From: Leifsonia sp. Root227
Lineage (GTDB): Bacteria > Actinomycetota > Actinomycetes > Actinomycetales > Microbacteriaceae
DNA length: 64,000 nt
Direction of reading: 5' to 3'
Assembly (NCBI RefSeq): GCF_001428745.1
Contig: NZ_LMIO01000001.1
Location: 334,818-398,817, forward strand
The stretch's first letter is position 1. Each line of letters starts with the position of its first letter. Below the pieces are notes generated by a model. It had not been told where the DNA came from and ran no database searches. It was given only the letters and a program-made list of their open reading frames with translations. This document shows, piece by piece, positions 59,784 through 64,000 of the stretch. A program made the position numbers and the translations under genes.

Positions 59784-59918
59784 GCTCCGTCCCGACAGAG
59801 TTCTCGCGCCATCCGCCCGCTTTCTCCTTCCGAACGGAGAAGAGCAGGCGGCGGCACACTTCTCCTGCCGGACGGAGATTCCGTCGCCCGTAGGCGCGTT
59901 CTCCTGCGGAACGGAGTT
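59784..59918. repeat. Four tandem palindromic units, 38-39 bp period
   Basis: Units start at 59784, 59822, 59860 and 59899. Consensus TTCTCCTKCCGRACGGAG: CTCC and GGAG arms around a variable 6-8-base centre. The three right-hand units are clear, the first is degenerate (CTCCGTCCCGACAGAG). They occupy most of the 245-base gene-free stretch between the hypothetical gene and the lacI terminator. Confidence 0.6.
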
Positions 59919-59961
59919 TCGCGCGGCGAGTCGTGCCGGTTCACCTGCCGAAGCACGCCGC

Positions 59962-59983
59962 GACCCCGCGCTGCAGCGGGGTC
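59962..59983 (-). terminator. Terminator hairpin at the lacI stop
   Basis: GACCCCGC and GCGGGGTC form an 8-bp stem with a 6-base loop; on the minus strand the stem begins at the lacI stop codon. There is no T-run. Confidence 0.5.
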
Positions 59984-61085
59984 AGGCGGGCTCTGAGCTC
60001 TCCCGGAGGTAGACCTCAACCGGGAGGCGCACCGAACCGGCCGGGCGATCCGGGTCGGCCAGGCGCCGCACGAGGAGTTGCACCGCGGCGCGGCCGAGCA
60101 ACTCCATCGGCTGCTTCACCGTGGTGAGTCTCGGGGTCGACAGGCGTCCGGCGTCGATGCCGTCGAAGCCGGTCACAATCAGGTCGCCTGGCACGTCGAC
60201 GCCGCCGATGCGGGCGGCGTCGATCACGCCGAGCGCCATCTGGTCGTTCGCGCACACCACCGCGCGCGGCAGCACACCGCCTGCGAGCAGCTCACGGCCC
60301 ACCCTGCGGCCGCCGTCGCGGGTGAAGTCGCCCCTGTGCTCCGGCGCGTCCGGCACGGGCAGCCCGCGCTCGGCGAGTGCGGCGCGGAAACCGGCCCAGC
60401 GCTCTGCGTCGTCGGGGGAGTCCAGGCTTCCTGCGACGTAGACGAGGTCGCGCACCCCGAGGTCGTCGACGAGGTGCCCGGCGAGGGTGCGCATCCCCTC
60501 GTCGTTGCTGACAGAGACGTGGTCGAGTTCGTCTCCGCTCCTGGCGCCGGCCATCACGACCACGGGGATGCGGCGGGCGAGCTGCGAGAGTTCCTCGTCG
60601 CTCGCGCTCCCCGCCAGCACCACCAGGCCGTCGACGCGCCCCGCCATCTCCCGCACGGTCTCCGTCGACGTGGCGCCCCTGCCCACTCCGACGAGCAGCA
60701 CGAAGCCGTTGCGCCAGGCCTCCAGCTCGCTGCCGCGCAGCACCTCGTCGAAATAGAGATTCAGCTGGCGCGTGTCCGCTGCGCCGCCGACGTCGCGGAT
60801 GATCGTGGTGCGACTGGCGGCGTCGTCCGGGGCGTCGAGCGGCACGTCGGAGATATCGTCCATCGCGTCGAGGCCGGGAAAGAACAGGCCGAGCACGCCG
60901 GTCTTGCGGGCGGCGAGGCCGCGGGCTGCTCCGCTCGGGACGTACCCGAGCGCATCCACCGATGCCTGCACGCGTTCGCGCGTCGCCTCTTTGACGGTCT
61001 CCGGGCGGCTGAACACGCGGGAGACCGTCGCAATCGACACACCGGCGTGTGTCGCGACGTCGTAGACGGTCGGATTCCGGCCCAT
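59982..61085 (-). CDS. LacI-family regulator of the beta-glucoside importer
   Basis: A 367-residue regulator. The N-terminal HTH and hinge read TVYDVATHAGVSIATVSRVFSRPETVKEATRERV, then PSGAARGLAARKTG; the C-terminal part is the sugar-binding domain with GFDGIDAGRLSTPRLTTVKQP. The match between its start region and the importer operator, and the nearby GH1 gene, point to a repressor induced by a beta-glucoside. Confidence 0.9.
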   Translation of the reverse strand: MGRNPTVYDVATHAGVSIATVSRVFSRPETVKEATRERVQASVDALGYVPSGAARGLAARKTGVLGLFFPGLDAMDDISDVPLDAPDDAASRTTIIRDVGGAADTRQLNLYFDEVLRGSELEAWRNGFVLLVGVGRGATSTETVREMAGRVDGLVVLAGSASDEELSQLARRIPVVVMAGARSGDELDHVSVSNDEGMRTLAGHLVDDLGVRDLVYVAGSLDSPDDAERWAGFRAALAERGLPVPDAPEHRGDFTRDGGRRVGRELLAGGVLPRAVVCANDQMALGVIDAARIGGVDVPGDLIVTGFDGIDAGRLSTPRLTTVKQPMELLGRAAVQLLVRRLADPDRPAGSVRLPVEVYLRESSEPA

Positions 61086-61095
61086 GTATGCGCTT
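61085..61095. promoter_or_regulatory. LacI operator at the lacI start
   Basis: TGTATGCGCTT overlaps the lacI start codon and matches 11 bases of the operator at the importer promoter (59042-59055, minus strand). Probable autoregulation site. Confidence 0.5.
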
Positions 61096-61167
61096 CCTTA
61101 CTGCTTCGAGCATCCCCACTATACGCAGGCGCCTCCGCGGACGCCGGGTTCGTGGGAGGCTGGCAGC

Positions 61168-61875
61168 ATGGACGAAACGATCGAAGTAGTGGTGGTCCGC
61201 GTCTTCACGGACGACCGTGGCGCGAACGGCAACGAGCTGGGCATCGTGCGCAGCTCCACGGCGACGGCCGGGCGGGAGCAGGCGATCGCCTCGGCGCTCG
61301 GATTCAGCGAGACGGTCTTCCTCGACGCGCTCAGCGAGGACGGCGAACTCGGGCGCGTCGCGACCATCCGCATCTTCACCCCCGCAGCAGAGCTGCCGTT
61401 CGCCGGGCACCCCAGCGTCGGCACGGCGTGGTGGCTGGCCGAGCAGGGCACACCGATCACGATGCTGCGCGAGAAGGCCGGCGTCGTCGACGTGACGTAC
61501 GGCTCCGAGGACGAGCCGACCTGGATCACCGCGGAGGCCGAGTGGGCGCCGACGTTCCAGTGGCTGCCGCTCGAGTCTCCCGCCGACGTGGATGCGCTCG
61601 ACCCGTTCGCGTTCACCGAGGGGCAGCACTACGCATACGCCTGGATCGACGAGTCGGTCGCCCACCTGCGCTCGCGCATGTTCGCCCCGGCGATGGGCAT
61701 CGTCGAGGACGAGGCGACAGGGGCAGCGGCGATCGCCCTGACCGCGCGCCTCGGCCGCGACCTGCGGATCAGCCAGGGAGAGGGCTCCGAGCTGCTGACG
61801 GCCATCGAGGGCGACGACCGCATCGGGGTCGGCGGCCGCACGGTGTACGACCGCACGATCAGCGCGACCCTGTGA
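61168..61875 (+). CDS. PhzF-family protein
   Basis: A 235-residue protein of the PhzF/DAP-epimerase-like fold. Conserved blocks: VVRVFTDDRGANGNELGIV, RIFTPAAELPFAGHPSVGTAW and EDEATGAAAIALTARLG. It is shorter than usual (about 280), with a reduced second half. Function of most family members is unknown; several isomerise or epimerise small acids. GGGAGG lies nearby, but GAGGCT is exactly 6 bases before the ATG. Its stop overlaps the next gene's GTG. Confidence 0.85.
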   Translation: MDETIEVVVVRVFTDDRGANGNELGIVRSSTATAGREQAIASALGFSETVFLDALSEDGELGRVATIRIFTPAAELPFAGHPSVGTAWWLAEQGTPITMLREKAGVVDVTYGSEDEPTWITAEAEWAPTFQWLPLESPADVDALDPFAFTEGQHYAYAWIDESVAHLRSRMFAPAMGIVEDEATGAAAIALTARLGRDLRISQGEGSELLTAIEGDDRIGVGGRTVYDRTISATL

Positions 61876-62768
61876 CGGCGGCCGTGCGGATCGTCGAGCA
61901 TCCCGTCGGGGAGCCGGGCGAAGGCCCGTACGGGGTCGCGGTCACCAGGGACGGCGGGGTGTGGTTCACCCTCGTGCACGGCGGTCGCGTCGGCAGGCTG
62001 TCGCCCGATGGCACCGTGGCATACCTGTCGCTCGGCGACGGCTCGCAGCCGTCGCTGCTCGCCGCCGCGACCGAGTCGACGGTGTGGGTGACCGACAGCA
62101 CAGGCAACCGCCTCGTGCACCTCGGGCTGCGGGATGCGGCGATCGACCTGATCGGAGAGGTCGCCGTCCCGACGCCTGACGCCCAGCCGTTCGGGGTCGT
62201 CGCGCTCGACGACGGCACCGCCTGGTTCACCGAGCTCAACGCAGACGCGCTCGGCCGCATCGACATCCTCGGCAGGGTGGAGGAGTACCCGGTCGGCCGC
62301 GCCGGTTCGTTCGTTTCCATGATCGCGACCACCGGAGACAGCCTCTGGTTCACCCTCAACGCGGCCGGCCTGGTCGGTCACGTGCGCGGAGGGGATGCCG
62401 CCATCGCGTTCACCGAGCTGCCAGGCGACCCGTCCGGCCCCGTCGGCATCGCCGTCGCAGCGGACGGCGGCGTGTGGGTGGCGCAGATCCTCGGCGACGC
62501 GCTCGCGCACATCCACAGGGGGGTTGTCTCCGAGGTGCCGCTCGTGCAGGGCGCGAAGCCGCACGCGGTCGCCGCCGACAGCGACGGCGGCGTGTGGGCG
62601 ACCCTCTGGGGGGCGAACCAGCTCGCGCACGCGACCGCCGATGGCGAGCTGACCCTGCACGATCTGCCGACGGCGGAGTCGGAGCCGCACGGCCTCGCGG
62701 TCGCGGCGGACGGCACGGTGTGGGTGGCACTGGAGTCCGGCGCGCTCGCCGAGGTCGCTCCGAGCTGA
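61872..62768 (+). CDS. Vgb-like beta-propeller protein (virginiamycin B lyase family)
   Basis: A 298-residue protein made of about seven repeats of the form GVAVxxDGGVWFT...GRVGRL, the layout of streptogramin B lyase (Vgb). Vgb opens the ring of streptogramin B by elimination with a His/Glu pair; a His is present in AKPHAVAADSDGGVW and SEPHGLAVAADGTVW, but the exact active-site pattern was not confirmed. It may be a resistance enzyme or a general sugar-binding propeller. Start GTG 61872 overlaps the phzF-like stop (GTGA). Confidence 0.75.
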   Translation: MTAAVRIVEHPVGEPGEGPYGVAVTRDGGVWFTLVHGGRVGRLSPDGTVAYLSLGDGSQPSLLAAATESTVWVTDSTGNRLVHLGLRDAAIDLIGEVAVPTPDAQPFGVVALDDGTAWFTELNADALGRIDILGRVEEYPVGRAGSFVSMIATTGDSLWFTLNAAGLVGHVRGGDAAIAFTELPGDPSGPVGIAVAADGGVWVAQILGDALAHIHRGVVSEVPLVQGAKPHAVAADSDGGVWATLWGANQLAHATADGELTLHDLPTAESEPHGLAVAADGTVWVALESGALAEVAPS

Positions 62769-62781
62769 CCGGCTTAACCAG

Positions 62782-62813
62782 GTGTGGTCCCCGGCCGAAG
62801 CCGGGGACCACAC
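62782..62813. terminator. Bidirectional terminator before catalase
   Basis: GTGTGGTCCCCGGC and GCCGGGGACCACAC form a perfect 14-bp stem with a CGAA tetraloop in the 59-base gap between convergent genes. Confidence 0.8.
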
Positions 62814-62827
62814 GATGGATGCTGGGA

Positions 62828-64000
62828 CTAGCCGGCGACGCCGACGTACTCCGCCGACTCGTCCGGGGTGGACGTGCCGTCTGCGAGGTTGGCGCGGAGG
62901 GCGGCGCCGAGCGTCGCATCCACGCTGGTCCAGTACTGGATGGCGCGCTCGCGGATCTCGGCGTTCTTCACGCCGCCGACGGCTCCAGTGATCGTCTCGA
63001 GGAAGCGCTCCTTGGCCTCGGCGTCGTAGACGTCGCGGTAGAGCGTTCCGGCCTGGCCGAAGTCGGAGTCCTCTGCGTGCAGGGTCGCTGCCGAGCGCAC
63101 GAGGGCGCCGTCCGACTCCCACGAGCCCTCGCCGGCGCGGGCGGCGTCTGCGACGGGCCCGCCCTTCGAGTTGGGCGCGTAGACAGGGGCCGAGGCCGGC
63201 TTGAAGCCGTGGCGGCCCGCGCCGTCCTGCGAGTAGTTGTGCACCGGAGCGTTCGGCGCGTTGACCGGCAGCTCGTTGTAGTTGGTGCCGACGCGGTACC
63301 GCTGGGCGTCCGGGTAGGAGAACACGCGGGCCATCAGCATCTTGTCCGGGCTGATGTCGATGCCGGGGACGGTGTTGGCGGGGGAGAACGCCGCCTGCTC
63401 GATCTGCGCGAAGAAGTTCTCCGGGTTCTTGTTCAGCGTGTGCACTCCGACCTCGATCAGCGGGTAGTCGCTGTGCGGCCAGACCTTGGTGAGGTCGAAC
63501 GGGTTGAAGCGGTACGTCTTCGCATCCTCGTACGGCATGACCTGCACGGAGACCTTCCACGCCGGGAACTCGCCGCGCTCGATCGCCTCGTAGAGGTCGC
63601 GGCGGTAGTAGTCGGCGTCGGCGCCTGCGATGGCCTCCGCCTCCGCGCCGTGCATCTCCTCGTTGCCCTGGAAGGCGTGGAAATGGTACTTGACCCAGAA
63701 CTTCTCACCTGCGCCGTTGATCCACTGGTAGGTGTGCGAGCCGTAGCCGGGCATGTGCCGCCACGATCGTGGGATACCGCGGTCGCCCATCAGGTAGGTG
63801 ACCTGGTGTGCAGACTCCGGCGAGAGGGTCCAGAAGTCCCACTGCATGTCCGCATCCCGCAGGCCGGAGCCGGGGAGGCGCTTCTGCGAGTGGATGAAGT
63901 CCGGGAACTTGATGCCGTCGCGGATGAAGAACACCGGGGTGTTGTTGCCGACGATGTCGTAGTTGCCCTCGGAGGTGTAGAACTTCACCGAGAAGCCGCG
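62828..64000 (-). CDS. katA: Catalase, small-subunit type, C-terminal part
   Basis: About 390 residues of a monofunctional haem catalase; the N-terminus with the active-site His lies beyond the right edge. Visible are [49 protein letters not shown] and the proximal haem-ligand region [27 protein letters not shown] with its Tyr. It removes H2O2, for example that made by the amine oxidase. Confidence 0.95.
   Translation of the reverse strand, partial: RGFSVKFYTSEGNYDIVGNNTPVFFIRDGIKFPDFIHSQKRLPGSGLRDADMQWDFWTLSPESAHQVTYLMGDRGIPRSWRHMPGYGSHTYQWINGAGEKFWVKYHFHAFQGNEEMHGAEAEAIAGADADYYRRDLYEAIERGEFPAWKVSVQVMPYEDAKTYRFNPFDLTKVWPHSDYPLIEVGVHTLNKNPENFFAQIEQAAFSPANTVPGIDISPDKMLMARVFSYPDAQRYRVGTNYNELPVNAPNAPVHNYSQDGAGRHGFKPASAPVYAPNSKGGPVADAARAGEGSWESDGALVRSAATLHAEDSDFGQAGTLYRDVYDAEAKERFLETITGAVGGVKNAEIRERAIQYWTSVDATLGAALRANLADGTSTPDESAEYVGVAG

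Noticed and set aside
59784..59918. Reading the four palindromes as a CRISPR array
   Set aside because: Units are imperfect, internally palindromic with about 19 bases between them, and no cas genes are present.

Overview
The window is about 64 kb of GC-rich DNA with a strong third-position G/C bias, densely packed genes and frequent 4-base start/stop overlaps. The gene set points to an actinobacterium, most probably of the Microbacteriaceae (Leifsonia-like). It includes a ClgR-type regulator beside ClpP, an adrenodoxin-type FprA, menaquinone genes, LtrA, PucR and many Dpp/Opp-type sugar importers. tRNA genes carry no encoded CCA, and many genes have a -10-like hexamer 6-7 bases before the start codon, suggesting leaderless mRNAs. 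The family-level placement is inference. No mobile element, phage gene or CRISPR array was seen.

Region 1 (1-12.9 kb) is a sialic acid scavenging locus: a secreted sialidase (cut by the left edge), a CE7 esterase that could remove O-acetyl groups, a FadR-type GntR regulator, a Dpp-like ABC importer with a Tat-type lipoprotein and a permease-ATPase fusion, then NanA, NanK, NanE and a DUF4862-like protein. Its unusual feature is a complete TatA/TatC/TatB set next to two predicted Tat substrates. One 13-bp operator occurs both in the tat promoter region and in front of the transporter, so the translocase looks like part of the regulon.

Region 2 (12.9-34.2 kb) is mostly housekeeping. It holds MenG with a long Lys/Ala/Pro tail, a polyprenyl diphosphate synthase, FprA, YajQ, a TetR/MFS efflux pair, DedA with a two-component system, a frameshifted acyltransferase, ClgR and ClpP with matching palindromes, tRNA-Tyr, an IMPase, an M23 peptidase, a GH13 glucosidase, a pentapeptide protein, an aldo/keto reductase, tRNA-Thr, tRNA-Met and LtrA.

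Region 3 (34.3-51.5 kb) looks like a polyamine/guanidino-compound catabolic region. It has a flavin amine oxidase, LacI regulator, APC permease, amidohydrolase, an operon of agmatine deiminase, N-carbamoylputrescine amidase, SDR and acyl-CoA ligase under a TetR regulator, and a PucR regulator divergent from gabT-gabD. Together they could take agmatine to putrescine, GABA and succinate.

Region 4 (51.6-61.1 kb) is a beta-glucoside system: GH1 glucosidase, alpha/beta hydrolase, a second Dpp-like importer with fused ATPases, and a LacI regulator. An 11-bp match links the importer promoter to the lacI start. The window ends with PhzF-like and Vgb-like genes and the 3' part of a catalase. Repeats worth notice are a four-copy tandem palindrome before lacI and a dispersed GAGTCCGGACTT inverted repeat at two convergent gene junctions.
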